Shown here one piece after another: positions 26,107 through 34,432 of a stretch of DNA of 64,000 nt. How positions within the stretch are numbered: the first letter of the stretch is position 1; every line of letters starts with the position of its first letter. The position numbers were made by a program, and so were the translations under genes. The stretch is from contig CAKNFP010000002.1 in assembly GCA_930633525.1 (NCBI GenBank), forward strand, positions 930,001 through 994,000, written 5' to 3'. The notes beneath the pieces were generated by a model, which worked only from the letters and a program-made list of their open reading frames with translations, was not told the origin of the DNA and ran no database searches. This stretch comes from Hyphomicrobiales bacterium. GTDB taxonomy: Bacteria > Pseudomonadota > Alphaproteobacteria > Rhizobiales > Beijerinckiaceae.

Positions 26107-27156
26107 ATGATCATTGACCACGACAAGTTACGTGCCTTTGCGCAACGTATCCTCATTGCCGGCGGGAGCCATCCCGGGGAAGCCGGTCAGGTCGCGGACC
26201 ATCTGGTCGAGGCGAATCTGCGCGGGCACGACAGCCATGGTGTCGGTATGCTCGTCGCCTACTGCCAAAGCCTCGCGGCCGGTCACCTCGTGCCCAATCA
26301 GACACCGGAGATCGTCCAACAAAGCGAAACGATTGCTGTGTGGGACGCCCGTGCTGGTTTCGGCCAACGTATCGCGTGCGAGGCAATGTCCTGGGCGATC
26401 GAAGCCGCTCGGAAACACGGCCTTTCGATGCACGGACTCCGCAATGCCCACCATATCGGCCGGGTCGGGGCCTATGGGGAGCTTGCCGCAGACGCCGGAT
26501 TGGTTTCGCTCCATTTCGTGAACGTAGTCTCGAGCGCTCCGCTCGTCGCGCCGCATCGCGCCCGCGAAGGGCGATTCATGACCAATCCTGTCTGTGTTGC
26601 TATTCCAGGAGCAGTCGAGACCACCCCGATCGTTCTCGACTTCGCGACCAGTCGTATCGCTTTGGGAAAAATAAGAGTCGCCCACAACTCCGGCAAGGAG
26701 GTCGTGGAGGGCGCATTGTTGGATTCGTCAGGTAAACCTACGACGGACCCAGGTGTAATCTACCTCGACCCACACGGCGTCGTGCTCCCGTTTGGTGAGC
26801 ATAAAGGTTCCGGGCTCGCACTGATCTGTGAAATTCTCGCGGGTGCAATCGTCGGTTCGGACATGATCACCACAGCAGATCCAAATGGGCGCGGCATCAT
26901 AAATGGCATGCTCACAATCGTGCTTGATCCAAAGCGGCTTTCAACGCGCGATCGCATCGAAAACGACATTAGCGGTTTGATCGAATGGGTGAAATCTGCC
27001 GCAGCTGCGGATCCTGATCTTCCAGTGCTGCTCGCCGGCGAGCCGGAGAACATCGCGCGCGCCGATCGCTTGTCTCATGGTATCCCGATCGATGATACCA
27101 CTTGGAGTCACATCTGCGAGGCAGCCGAGAAACTGTCCGTCTCTGTGCATGTCTAG
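26107..27156 (+). CDS. Malate/L-lactate/ureidoglycolate dehydrogenase family oxidoreductase (Ldh_2)
   Basis: 349 residues, typical of the Ldh_2 (YlbC/DpkA) NAD(P)H fold. Marks: 'LRGHDSHGVGMLVAYCQSL' near residue 40, 'NAHHIGRVGAYGELAADAGL' with the catalytic His, and 'LPFGEHKGSGLALICEILAG'. Besides malate and ureidoglycolate dehydrogenases the family includes delta1-piperideine-2-carboxylate/pyrroline-2-carboxylate reductases, which act after D-lysine or D-proline deamination. As the last gene of the LysR-linked operon it would reduce or oxidise the 2-oxo or imino acid made by the PLP enzyme. The substrate is not fixed by sequence. Confidence 0.87.
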   Translation: MIIDHDKLRAFAQRILIAGGSHPGEAGQVADHLVEANLRGHDSHGVGMLVAYCQSLAAGHLVPNQTPEIVQQSETIAVWDARAGFGQRIACEAMSWAIEAARKHGLSMHGLRNAHHIGRVGAYGELAADAGLVSLHFVNVVSSAPLVAPHRAREGRFMTNPVCVAIPGAVETTPIVLDFATSRIALGKIRVAHNSGKEVVEGALLDSSGKPTTDPGVIYLDPHGVVLPFGEHKGSGLALICEILAGAIVGSDMITTADPNGRGIINGMLTIVLDPKRLSTRDRIENDISGLIEWVKSAAAADPDLPVLLAGEPENIARADRLSHGIPIDDTTWSHICEAAEKLSVSVHV

Positions 27157-27698
27157 AGCTGACTCGACTTTGATTTGATAAATTTATCACATCAGAGCTG
27201 ACGACGTTTCTCGTCCATTTTTGAGCGGAGCAAGTCCGCGGATTTCGGATTTGCTCTACCGTCATTTATACTACAGAATAAGTTGCTATGTAGTCATCGC
27301 GCAATTCTCTCGTGCGAAATGGTTGATACTCAATATCGAGCCGGGTTTGGTAAGAGCCGACTGCCTCTCCACCAAGGTTGTAGAGGTCATAGGCCCTTGC
27401 CTTAACATTCCCAGACTAACCGCAGCTATGCCGGCTTGACAGCCATTACGATGGCGCGGCCCTGCCGACAAGGGGTCACGGCCTCTTCGCGACAAGGCGA
27501 AGGTCCAGGCCTGTGTGCGGATCGACGAGCGCTGGCTGCTCGGGCTGCTGCGTCTCCGGATTGTTCCGGGCCAGCATGCGCCGCCCCAAATCCTTTTCCC
27601 CCAACCTCGGGCTGGACCGAGGGCCAAAACGACGCAACAACAATCAGCCTTCAGCACAGCCCGCGTCCGGGGGACGGCATTGTCGAAGTCCGCAGTGC
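27157..27698. other. Gap between convergent operons; palindrome, no gene recognised
   Basis: A perfect 14-bp palindrome TGATAAATTTATCA lies at 27176-27189, flanked by two AGAGCTGAC direct repeats (27155-27163 and 27194-27202). The hairpin at 27228-27256 follows. The GC-rich part 27430-27690 shows protein-like stretches in several frames ('VRIDERWLLGLLRL'), but none has a start or family match, so it may be decayed coding sequence. Nothing else is supported. Confidence 0.4.
27228..27256. repeat. Stem-loop related to that at 16666-16696
   Basis: GAGCAAGTCCG (27228-27238), loop CGGATTT, CGGATTTGCTC (27246-27256), with one mismatched pair. The left arm is identical to the stem at 16668. It sits beyond the 3' end of the Ldh_2 gene and may act as a transcription-end hairpin or be a REP-type repeat. 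Confidence 0.6.
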
Positions 27699-29258
27699 TC
27701 AGATCATAAGCTCAATGAGGAAGGGGGCGCGCTGCCTGAAGCTTTGCTTCATCAGATCGGCGCATCTCTCCAGTGAAGTTGCTTGAGCAGCCTCGACACC
27801 CATACCGTTGGCCATCTTGACCCAGTCGAGATCCGGATTCGACAGATCGAGCATACCCATGGCGGTCGGGCCAGGAACGGTACCGACGTTCTTATACTCG
27901 CCGATCAGGATATTGTATTTGCGGTTGTTCAACAGGATGGTTGTGCAGGGCAGGTTCTCGCGGGCTTGGGTCCATAGCGCCTGTAGCGAATACATCGCTG
28001 AGCCGTCAGCCTGCAGGCTGATGACGCGGCGCCCCTTTCCAGCCACGGCCGCACCGGTCGACACCGGTAGCCCGTCGCCAATCGCCCCTCCAGCGAGGTT
28101 CAGCCAGTCATGCGCTGGTGCCGCGTGCGTCAGCTTGTAAAAGTCGCGGCCGAAGGAGATGCTCTCGTTCGAAATGATTGCATCTTCCGGCATAAGGGCA
28201 GCAAGCGTGAGTGCAAGCTTGTCCTGCGTAGGCGCGCCCCCAACCGCCACGGGACGCGGACCAGGATCGGGAATGTCTATCTCCGGCGCGGAAAGTTCAT
28301 CGACAATCGCCTGAAGCGCTGCTTCAGAATTCTGATCGCAGCGCGACAATACATGTATTTGCGCGGTCTTGGAGTATTGCGTCGAGGGCTTTCCCGGATA
28401 AGCGAAAAAGCCAACCGGCGGCGTCGCATTTACCAGGACAATGTGCTCATAGTGGCTCAATACTTCGATCGCGGCGTCGGTATCGTAGGGTATGCGCTCG
28501 AGCTGCAGGCGCCCGCGGCCGCGTTGCATGTGGCCATTGGCGTAACTTGCGAGCAAGCTTGCTCCGCTGGCATGCGCGACGCGCCAGGCGAGCGCCTGCG
28601 ATGGAGCCAGCGTCGCCTGATCCGCCAGAAGGATCAGGACTTTCTTGCTGGAGCGCAAGACGCGCGCAACGCTCTCGACCGCGTGACGATCGATCGGCGG
28701 TGGTGCCGGAACCGCAAGCGGCCGGGCAACGATGCCGCCACGATTCCAGGACGTGTCGGCGGGCAGGATCAGTGTTGCGATCTGTCCGGAAACGGCGCTC
28801 GCCGTCTGAACAGCGACCGCCGCATCCCGCCCGACCTCGGTAACGTCCATGCTAGTACGAACCCAATGCGAAACGGTTCGCGCCATGCCCTCGGTATCGG
28901 CTGTCAGCGGCGCGTCCAAAGGCCGATGATAGGTCGCCTGATCTCCAACGATATTGACGATACCGGCCCGAGCGCGACGCGCATTGTGCAGGTTGCCCAT
29001 GCCGTTGGCGAGGCCTGGGCCGCAGTGCAGCAGCGTGCAGGCCGGCTTGCCCGCTATGCGATAATACCCGTCAGCCATGCCGGTCACGATGTTTTCCTGC
29101 AAGCCGAGTACGCAATGAATGCCAGGAATCCTGTCCAATGCACCCACGAAATGCATTTCACTGGTACCTGGATTGGCGAAGCAGGTATCAACTCCGGCTC
29201 CAAGGAGCGTGTGAACGAGGCTTTCAGCGCCATTCATTTCATTTGATGGATTGCTCAT
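27699..29258 (-). CDS. Thiamine-diphosphate-dependent enzyme (acetolactate synthase large subunit/benzoylformate decarboxylase-like)
   Basis: 519 residues with three TPP-enzyme domains. The N-terminal Pyr domain has 'FANPGTSEMHFVGALD' and the cofactor-activating Glu in 'VLGLQENIVTGMADGYYRIA'. A central domain follows, then a C-terminal PP domain with the metal/TPP motif 'SLQADGSAMYSLQALWTQAR' and 'NNRKYNIL'. The length is short for catabolic acetolactate synthase and the 'PGTSEM' start resembles the MdlC-like group often annotated IlvB. It probably decarboxylates or ligates a 2-oxoacid. The acyl-CoA dehydrogenase gene lies immediately upstream in the same direction. Confidence 0.82.
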   Translation of the reverse strand: MSNPSNEMNGAESLVHTLLGAGVDTCFANPGTSEMHFVGALDRIPGIHCVLGLQENIVTGMADGYYRIAGKPACTLLHCGPGLANGMGNLHNARRARAGIVNIVGDQATYHRPLDAPLTADTEGMARTVSHWVRTSMDVTEVGRDAAVAVQTASAVSGQIATLILPADTSWNRGGIVARPLAVPAPPPIDRHAVESVARVLRSSKKVLILLADQATLAPSQALAWRVAHASGASLLASYANGHMQRGRGRLQLERIPYDTDAAIEVLSHYEHIVLVNATPPVGFFAYPGKPSTQYSKTAQIHVLSRCDQNSEAALQAIVDELSAPEIDIPDPGPRPVAVGGAPTQDKLALTLAALMPEDAIISNESISFGRDFYKLTHAAPAHDWLNLAGGAIGDGLPVSTGAAVAGKGRRVISLQADGSAMYSLQALWTQARENLPCTTILLNNRKYNILIGEYKNVGTVPGPTAMGMLDLSNPDLDWVKMANGMGVEAAQATSLERCADLMKQSFRQRAPFLIELMI

Positions 29259-29334
29259 GATATCGCGAATACCCTTCTGAAGGTTTTCATCGGTTTAGCA
29301 AGGGTGTCGAGAGGTCTCTCGTCGCGGCCGATGC

Positions 29335-30483
29335 TCAGAGGTCCCTGACCATGTTGCGTGCTATGACGATCTGCTGGATCTGCGAGGTACCCTCGTAGAT
29401 CCGGAACAGCCGCGCATCCCTGTAGAAGCGCTCGATGCCGTGGTCGGCGATATAGCCGGCTCCACCATGGATCTGCACGGCCCGGTCGGCGACACGGCCG
29501 ACCATCTCGCTGGCGAAGAGCTTACAACAGGCGGCATCGGTCGCGACGTCCACACCGCGATCCTTGCTGCGCGCCGTCTCCAGTACCATGCAGCGCGCCG
29601 CATAGGCCTCCGTCCGGCTGTCGGCGAGCATGGCCTGCACGAGCTGGAACTCGGCGATCGGCTGGCCGAACTGCTTGCGCTCCACGGCATAGCGCAGGCT
29701 GTCCTCGATCACACGCTCGGCCATCGCGACACAGACCGCGGAGATGTGCAGCCGCCCGCGATCGAGCACCTTCATCGCCGTGCGGAAGCCCTGCCCTTCG
29801 CGCCCGCCGAGCAGGGCGTCGCTCGGCACACGGCAATCCTCGAAGATCACGTCCGATGTATGGGAGCCGCTCTGGCCCATCTTCCTGTCGACTGGACCGC
29901 ACGAAAGCCCCGGCGTCCCCGCCTCGACAAGGAAGGCCGAGACCCCTTTCGCGCCCGGCTGCGACAGGTCTGTCCGCGCGAACACCGTGAACAGGCCGGC
30001 ATGCGGGGCATTGGTGATGAAGCGCTTGGTGCCGTTAAGGACATAGCCGCCCTCGACCCGCCGCGCCGAGGTCTTGAGCGAGGCCGCATCCGAACCCGCT
30101 TCCGGCTCTGTCAGGGCGAATGAGCTGATCAGTTCACCAGAAGCCAATCGCGGCAGGTAGCGCCGCTTCTGCTCTTCCGTGCCGTCCATGATCAGCCCTT
30201 GCGAGCCAATGCCATTATTGGTGCCAATCAGCGAGCGGAAGGCCGGCGAGGTCTTGCCAAGTTCGAAAGCGACCCGGACCTCCTCCTCCATCGTCAGGCC
30301 GAGGCCGCCATGTTCTTCCGGGATCGACAGGCCGAACAGGCCCATCCCGGCGATCTCCCGACGGATATCGGCCGGGATGCTGTCCTCCCGTGCGACCCGA
30401 TGCTCCAGGGGCCGCAGGCGCTCGCGGACGAAGCGCGCCACGCTCGCCAGCAGACCCTGCATCGTCTCGCTATCCAAAGCCAT
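29335..30483 (-). CDS. Acyl-CoA dehydrogenase
   Basis: 382 residues from the ATG at 30481-30483, a better start than an upstream one that adds 12 unrelated residues. It has 'SSFALTEPEAGSDAASLKTS' (FAD/substrate signature), 'DRGRLHISAVCVAMAERVIE', 'KQFGQPIAEFQLVQAMLADS' and the C-terminal 'IHGGAGYIADHGIERFYRDA' with the region that normally carries the catalytic Glu ('IYEGTSQIQQIVIARNM'). It introduces a 2,3-double bond into an acyl-CoA, passing electrons to ETF. It is divergent from the CoA-transferase at 30652 and shares a promoter region with it. Confidence 0.93.
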   Translation of the reverse strand: MALDSETMQGLLASVARFVRERLRPLEHRVAREDSIPADIRREIAGMGLFGLSIPEEHGGLGLTMEEEVRVAFELGKTSPAFRSLIGTNNGIGSQGLIMDGTEEQKRRYLPRLASGELISSFALTEPEAGSDAASLKTSARRVEGGYVLNGTKRFITNAPHAGLFTVFARTDLSQPGAKGVSAFLVEAGTPGLSCGPVDRKMGQSGSHTSDVIFEDCRVPSDALLGGREGQGFRTAMKVLDRGRLHISAVCVAMAERVIEDSLRYAVERKQFGQPIAEFQLVQAMLADSRTEAYAARCMVLETARSKDRGVDVATDAACCKLFASEMVGRVADRAVQIHGGAGYIADHGIERFYRDARLFRIYEGTSQIQQIVIARNMVRDL

Positions 30484-30541
30484 CGCACACCACCCTCGCT
30501 TCGCGCCCGGACAGGGCACTTCTTGACAAGAGACTCGCTTT

Positions 30542-30562
30542 ATATACCATCTGGCCGGTATG
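30542..30562. promoter_or_regulatory. Dyad in the divergent promoter, probable TetR-type operator
   Basis: ATACC (30544-30548), an 8-bp spacer and GGTAT (30557-30561), set in an A/T-rich divergent promoter. It sits 61 bp from the acyl-CoA dehydrogenase start and about 90 bp from the CoA-transferase start. The TetR gene at 31872 in the same operon is the likely binder; this is inference from symmetry and position. Confidence 0.5.
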
Positions 30563-30651
30563 TAAATTGGTTACCTTTTTCGCCCGGGAGATAGCCATGT
30601 CTTCACGTCTCCAATGGATTGGCGTCCGATTATGAGCAAAAACGAGGGGTC

Positions 30652-31851
30652 ATGAGCACTGCACTGGAAGGCATCAAGGTCCTCGATCTTTCCCGCGTCC
30701 TGGCCGGCCCCTGGGCAACCATGACGCTGGGCGATCTCGGCGCTGAGATCTGGAAGATCGAGCAGCCCGGTTCGGGCGACGACACACGCAGCTTTGCGCC
30801 ACCCTTGGTCGGGGGGATTTCGACCTACTATCTCGGTGCCAACCGCAACAAAAAGAGCCTTGCCATCGATATCGGCACCTCAGAGGGTCGCGAAATCATC
30901 GTCGACCTTGCCCGCAAGGCCGATATTCTCGTCGAGAATTTTAGGCCTGCCTCGTTACGCAAGTTCCGGCTCACCTATGACGACCTGAAAGTGGTCAATC
31001 CGCGCCTGATCGTCTGCTCAATATCTGGCTACGGGCGCGGGCACACGCTGGAAGAGCGCCCGGGTTACGACTTCATCGTCCAGGCTGAATCAGGCTTCAT
31101 GGCGATCACCGGCGAGCGCGATGGCGAGCCGATGCGGCTGGGTGTCGCGTTTATCGACCTCGTCACCGGCATGAATGCCGTGCAAGCCGTGCTCGCTGCG
31201 CTTTACATGCGCGAGCGTACCGGCGAGGGGCAATGGCTTGACATCGGACTCCACGACAGCGCCCTGTTCCTGCTGGCGAATGTCGCCTCGGGCTGTCTCA
31301 ACACCGGCAAGGAGCACGGCCGCTACGGCAACGCTCACCCCAGCATCGTGCCCTACCAGATATTCGCTTGTATCGGCGGCCGGGTCGCCATCGCTGTGGG
31401 CAACGACGAACAGTTTCGGCGCTTCTGCCGTGCGATCGGCTTAGCCCAGCTGTCGGATGACCCGCGATACGCAACCAACCCCAGGCGCACCGAACATCGT
31501 GAGACGCTCCTCCCCCTCCTCGAAAAGCATCTCGGAAACCTCGAACTTGCGAAACTGCTCGCCGATCTGCGCGCTGCCGGCGTTCCAGCGGGGGATGTCC
31601 GCAGCGTCGGTCAGGCCCTGACGAGCGAATTCGCGGAACTGCGCCAGAGCGTCATGTCCGTTGAGGCCCCCAAGATCGGCACCTTCCGGTCAGTCCGCAA
31701 CCCGATACGCATGTCCGCCAGCATATCCCTGCCTCCGACGCCACCGCCGGACATCGGCCAGCACACTGCCGAAGTTCTTGCAGAGCAACTCGGTTTCGCG
31801 CCACACCACATCCGAAGGCTCCAAGAATCGGGTGCGATCGGTTCGCCCTGA
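30652..31851 (+). CDS. CaiB/BaiF family III CoA-transferase
   Basis: 399 residues from the ATG at 30652. Family III marks: 'GIKVLDLSRVLAGPWATMTL', 'LGAEIWKIEQPGSGDDTR', 'NRNKKSLAIDIGTSEGREII', 'LVENFRPASLRKF' and 'GYDFIVQAESGFMAITGE' (region of the catalytic Asp/Glu loop). It transfers CoA between carboxylic acids such as succinyl-CoA and an aromatic, carnitine-like or dicarboxylic acid. With the divergent acyl-CoA dehydrogenase and the 2-oxoacid TPP enzyme it suggests activation and oxidation of an organic acid. The downstream TetR regulator is 20 bp away. Confidence 0.92.
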   Translation: MSTALEGIKVLDLSRVLAGPWATMTLGDLGAEIWKIEQPGSGDDTRSFAPPLVGGISTYYLGANRNKKSLAIDIGTSEGREIIVDLARKADILVENFRPASLRKFRLTYDDLKVVNPRLIVCSISGYGRGHTLEERPGYDFIVQAESGFMAITGERDGEPMRLGVAFIDLVTGMNAVQAVLAALYMRERTGEGQWLDIGLHDSALFLLANVASGCLNTGKEHGRYGNAHPSIVPYQIFACIGGRVAIAVGNDEQFRRFCRAIGLAQLSDDPRYATNPRRTEHRETLLPLLEKHLGNLELAKLLADLRAAGVPAGDVRSVGQALTSEFAELRQSVMSVEAPKIGTFRSVRNPIRMSASISLPPTPPPDIGQHTAEVLAEQLGFAPHHIRRLQESGAIGSP

Positions 31852-31871
31852 GGGAATGCAGGAGAGTTGTG

Positions 31872-32474
31872 ATGAAACCGAAGCGCCAGGGCCGCCCGCC
31901 CGTTATTGAGAATGCCCGGGACCGCATCCTCGACGATGCGGCTCATCTCTTCGCACGGGAAGGATATGAGGGCACGTCCCTCGGCGACGTCGCCGATGCG
32001 TTAGGCGCGACCAAGGCAGCTATCTATCACTATTTTCCCAACAAGAAGGATATCTACGAAGCCATCATCGTGCGCACGCTGGACGGACTTCTGCGCTCAG
32101 TCTCCGCGGCGACGGCGCTGGCTGCCGGTCCCGAGGAGAAGTTGTCGCGTTTCATGACCGCTCACGCGGACTTCTTCGAGAACAATTACGATGGGTTTCT
32201 TGCCATGCTCGTTGGGTATGGCGGCATGCAGAACGTCGTGATGATCGCGGAGGCTCAGCGGCTACGCGACAGCTACGAACATGCGTTGCGGCAAATCATC
32301 GCTGACGGCATTGTACAAGGGGTGTTCCGGGATGTTGATGCCGAGGTCACGAGCCGTGCCATCCTTTCGATGCTGAACTGGATGGTACGTTGGTTCAAGC
32401 CGGGCAAGGAACGTCGCGCCGCATCCTTCGCGCAGGAGTATTGCGATCTCATGCTTGGGGGCATCCGCAAGTGA
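31872..32474 (+). CDS. TetR family transcriptional regulator
   Basis: 200 residues from the ATG at 31872 (AGGAG at about 31861-31865; a GTG one codon earlier is possible). N-terminal TetR HTH at about residues 10-58: 'RILDDAAHLFAREGYEGTSL', 'GDVADALGATKAAIYHYFPN', 'KKDIYEAI'. A C-terminal ligand domain of the acyl-CoA-metabolism type follows. It is cotranscribed with the CoA-transferase, so autoregulation and control of the divergent acyl-CoA dehydrogenase through the dyad at 30542 is likely. Confidence 0.93.
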   Translation: MKPKRQGRPPVIENARDRILDDAAHLFAREGYEGTSLGDVADALGATKAAIYHYFPNKKDIYEAIIVRTLDGLLRSVSAATALAAGPEEKLSRFMTAHADFFENNYDGFLAMLVGYGGMQNVVMIAEAQRLRDSYEHALRQIIADGIVQGVFRDVDAEVTSRAILSMLNWMVRWFKPGKERRAASFAQEYCDLMLGGIRK

Positions 32475-32802
32475 AAGGCATTGCACCGACGTAAGAACAC
32501 CGGGTCCTCTGCTTGTATGAATACGGACAGCGTTAACCGTCGGCTGCTGCTGCGCTGACGAATTATTATATAGGTCGATGACGTTTAACCCGAAAGATCC
32601 TCCACATAAACCGCGCCTCTTCGGCTTAGGAGATCTTTCCCGAGTGAAATTCAATGTAGAGCGCCGAATATCGATGTTTTAAGCGAATCAGTTTTCTTGT
32701 CTATTTTCAGAATCATTTGTTATCGTGATAAAAAATACCATAATTATAACTATATTTATTTATTTTAGCCCGAACTTAAATTCAATCCGTACGCTGGCGT
32801 AC
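32475..32802. other. AT-richer intergenic stretch
   Basis: No gene was found. The stretch 32690-32770 is markedly AT-rich compared with the flanks (runs such as ATAATTATAACTATATTTATT), which may mark a recombination junction or imported DNA beside the M20 remnant. Confidence 0.4.
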
Positions 32803-33149
32803 TCATCGCACATCACAGTCGAACAGCCAGCGCTGAACAACGCGGCACGCCTCGGCGAAGTCCTCCATGCGCATCGCCTCGTTCGGATTGTGGCTACCGA
32901 ACTGATTGCGGATGAAGACCAATCCCGCCGGTATGCCTGCTTCGGCGAATGCCACCGGATCGTGGCCGCCTCCGGAGACCATCCGGAGGTACCGGATACC
33001 CAGATGATCAGCCGCACGCTTAATGCCGTGCTGGATCTCATCTCATTATCCAAGTCTATTCGTCGGTTGTGCCCCTCCCAATCAGCTCGAAGCGGACATT
33101 GCGGCGCACCTCGATGTCGCTGATCAACTCGTTCATAAAGCTGAACAAG
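32803..33149 (-). pseudogene. C-terminal stub of an M20 amidohydrolase (N-carbamoyl-L-amino-acid hydrolase/allantoate amidohydrolase), cut at the IS element
   Basis: Reading leftward from the IS boundary, one frame gives 'SFMNELISDIEVRRNVRFEL' then 'IGRGTTDE' and a stop. A second frame then gives 'GIKRAADHLGIRYLRMVSGG', 'GHDPVAFAEAGIPAGLVFIR' and 'NQFGSHNPNEAMRMEDFAEA', ending at a TGA at 32803-32805. The SGGGHDP and 'SHNPNEAM' strings are diagnostic for the carbamoylase/allantoate amidohydrolase branch of peptidase family M20. The 5' part of the gene is missing: it does not reappear beyond the IS element. A frameshift also lies near 33045. Confidence 0.75.
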
Positions 33150-33210
33150 TGGCCTGCTGCCTGTTTCGTGGACACCGAGATTGGGTGTTTGATGAACCCG
33201 GAGGTGGGAT

Positions 33211-33501
33211 ATGCGGCGAAGACAATTTGGGCGTGAGTTCAAGATCGAGGCGGTCCGCCTGATCAAGGACCGCGGAGTGAGTGTGGCGCAGGCGTCTCGG
33301 GATCTGGATGTCCATGAGAACCAATTGCGCAAATGGGTGAAGCTCTTTGCTGCCGATCCAGCGCAGGCCTTTCCCGGCCACGGCCAGATGAAGCCGGAGC
33401 AGCTTGAGATCGAGAAGCTGCGGCGCGAGGTGGCCAAGCTCAAGGCGGAGCGCGATATCCTAAAAAAGGCCGCAGCCTACTTCGCGAAGGACGTGACATG
33501 A
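33211..33501 (+). CDS. IS3-family transposase OrfA
   Basis: 96 residues. The N-terminal HTH ('FGREFKIEAVRLIKDRGVSV', 'AQASRDLDVHENQLRKW') is followed by a leucine-zipper-like coiled coil ('IEKLRREVAKLKAERDILKK') used for dimerisation. The A_AAA_AAG slippery heptamer at 33462-33468 lies in its last third, in the correct phase for a -1 shift into orfB, which is how the OrfAB transposase is normally made. A GGAGGTGGGA ribosome site precedes the ATG. Its end overlaps orfB by 4 nt. Confidence 0.93.
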   Translation: MRRRQFGREFKIEAVRLIKDRGVSVAQASRDLDVHENQLRKWVKLFAADPAQAFPGHGQMKPEQLEIEKLRREVAKLKAERDILKKAAAYFAKDVT

Positions 33502-34358
33502 GGTTCACGTTCATTGCGAAGCACCGGGGGATCTGGCCGGTGGCGTGGCTTTGCGAAGCGCTGGATGTGTCGCGCTCGGGCTTCCATGCCTGGCTCAACC
33601 GGTCACCGAGCCGTCGAGCACGCGACGACGAGGAGATCGGCAACAGGGTCCGGACAAGCTTCCTTCGTTCGGATCGGACCTATGGTGCCAGGCGCGTCTG
33701 GCGGGACGTGCTGGCGGAAGGGATCGATTGCGGCCTGCATCGCATCGAGCGGCTGATGCGCGCCCAGGCTTTGCGTGCCAGACCGCGTCGGCGCAACCTG
33801 CCCAAGGATGAGGGCCGGCGATCGGCCATCGCCCCGAATACGCTCGACCGGGAGTTCCACGCCGAACGGCCCAACCAACGCTGGATCGCCGACTTTACCT
33901 ACATCTGGACCGCAGAAGGTTGGCTTTACGTTGCAGCCGTCATCGACCTCTTCTCCCGGCGTGTGGTGGGTTGGTCGATGAAGGCCGAGATGACCGCCGG
34001 GCTCGTGACCGATGCGCTGATGATGGCGATCTGGCGCCGGGGAAAACCGGATGCCCTGCTGCACCATTCTGACCAGGGCAGCCAGTATGCCAGCGAGCCG
34101 TTCCAGAAGCTCATGACCGACAACGGCGTCACCTGCTCGATGAGCCGCTCGGGCAATGTCTGGGACAACGCCGCGATGGAGAGCTTCTTCTCCTCGCTCA
34201 AAACCGAGCGCATCAGAGGCAGGGTATACCGGACACGCGACGATGCTCGTGCCGATGTGTTCGATTACATCGAGCGCTTCTACAACGCCGTTCGCAGGCA
34301 CTCGACCATCGGCTATATCAGCCCGGTCGAGTTCGAAAAGAAGGTGGGGTTAGCTTAA
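33498..34358 (+). CDS. IS3-family transposase OrfB (DDE integrase core)
   Basis: 286 residues with an HTH_21 segment and an rve integrase core. The catalytic residues are visible as Asp in 'RWIADFTYIWTAEGWLYVAA', Asp in 'LLHHSDQGSQYAS' and Glu in 'DNAAMESFFSSLKTE'. All are intact, so the element is probably still active. It is expressed as the OrfAB fusion by -1 frameshifting at 33462 and from its own ATG overlapping the orfA stop. Confidence 0.95.
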   Translation: MRFTFIAKHRGIWPVAWLCEALDVSRSGFHAWLNRSPSRRARDDEEIGNRVRTSFLRSDRTYGARRVWRDVLAEGIDCGLHRIERLMRAQALRARPRRRNLPKDEGRRSAIAPNTLDREFHAERPNQRWIADFTYIWTAEGWLYVAAVIDLFSRRVVGWSMKAEMTAGLVTDALMMAIWRRGKPDALLHHSDQGSQYASEPFQKLMTDNGVTCSMSRSGNVWDNAAMESFFSSLKTERIRGRVYRTRDDARADVFDYIERFYNAVRRHSTIGYISPVEFEKKVGLA

Positions 34359-34432
34359 CTGAGCGTCCACAGAACCGGCAACAGGCCACCTCGAAAATCC
34401 TCACATCGCCTGAGCTCGTACGCACAATGGAC

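Larger units (their letters stand above)
33150..34388 (+). mobile_element. Complete IS3-family insertion sequence, 1239 bp
   Basis: The imperfect terminal inverted repeats are TGGCCTGCTGCCTGTTTCGT at the left (33150) and its counterpart TGGCCTGTTGCCGGTTCTGT read inward from 34388, extending to GTGGAC-type inner ends. Inside are orfA and orfB with a canonical slippery site. The flanking three or four bases (CAAG on the left, CCTC on the right) do not match, so there is no target duplication. Either it moved by recombination or an adjacent deletion removed one flank. That fits with the missing 5' part of the M20 gene to its left. Confidence 0.88.

Noticed and set aside
28110..29246. Long plus-strand open frame (378 codons)
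   Set aside because: Lies wholly antisense to the well-supported TPP enzyme gene and has no family motifs; expected in high-GC DNA.
29440..30123. Plus-strand frame of 227 codons
   Set aside because: Antisense shadow of the acyl-CoA dehydrogenase.
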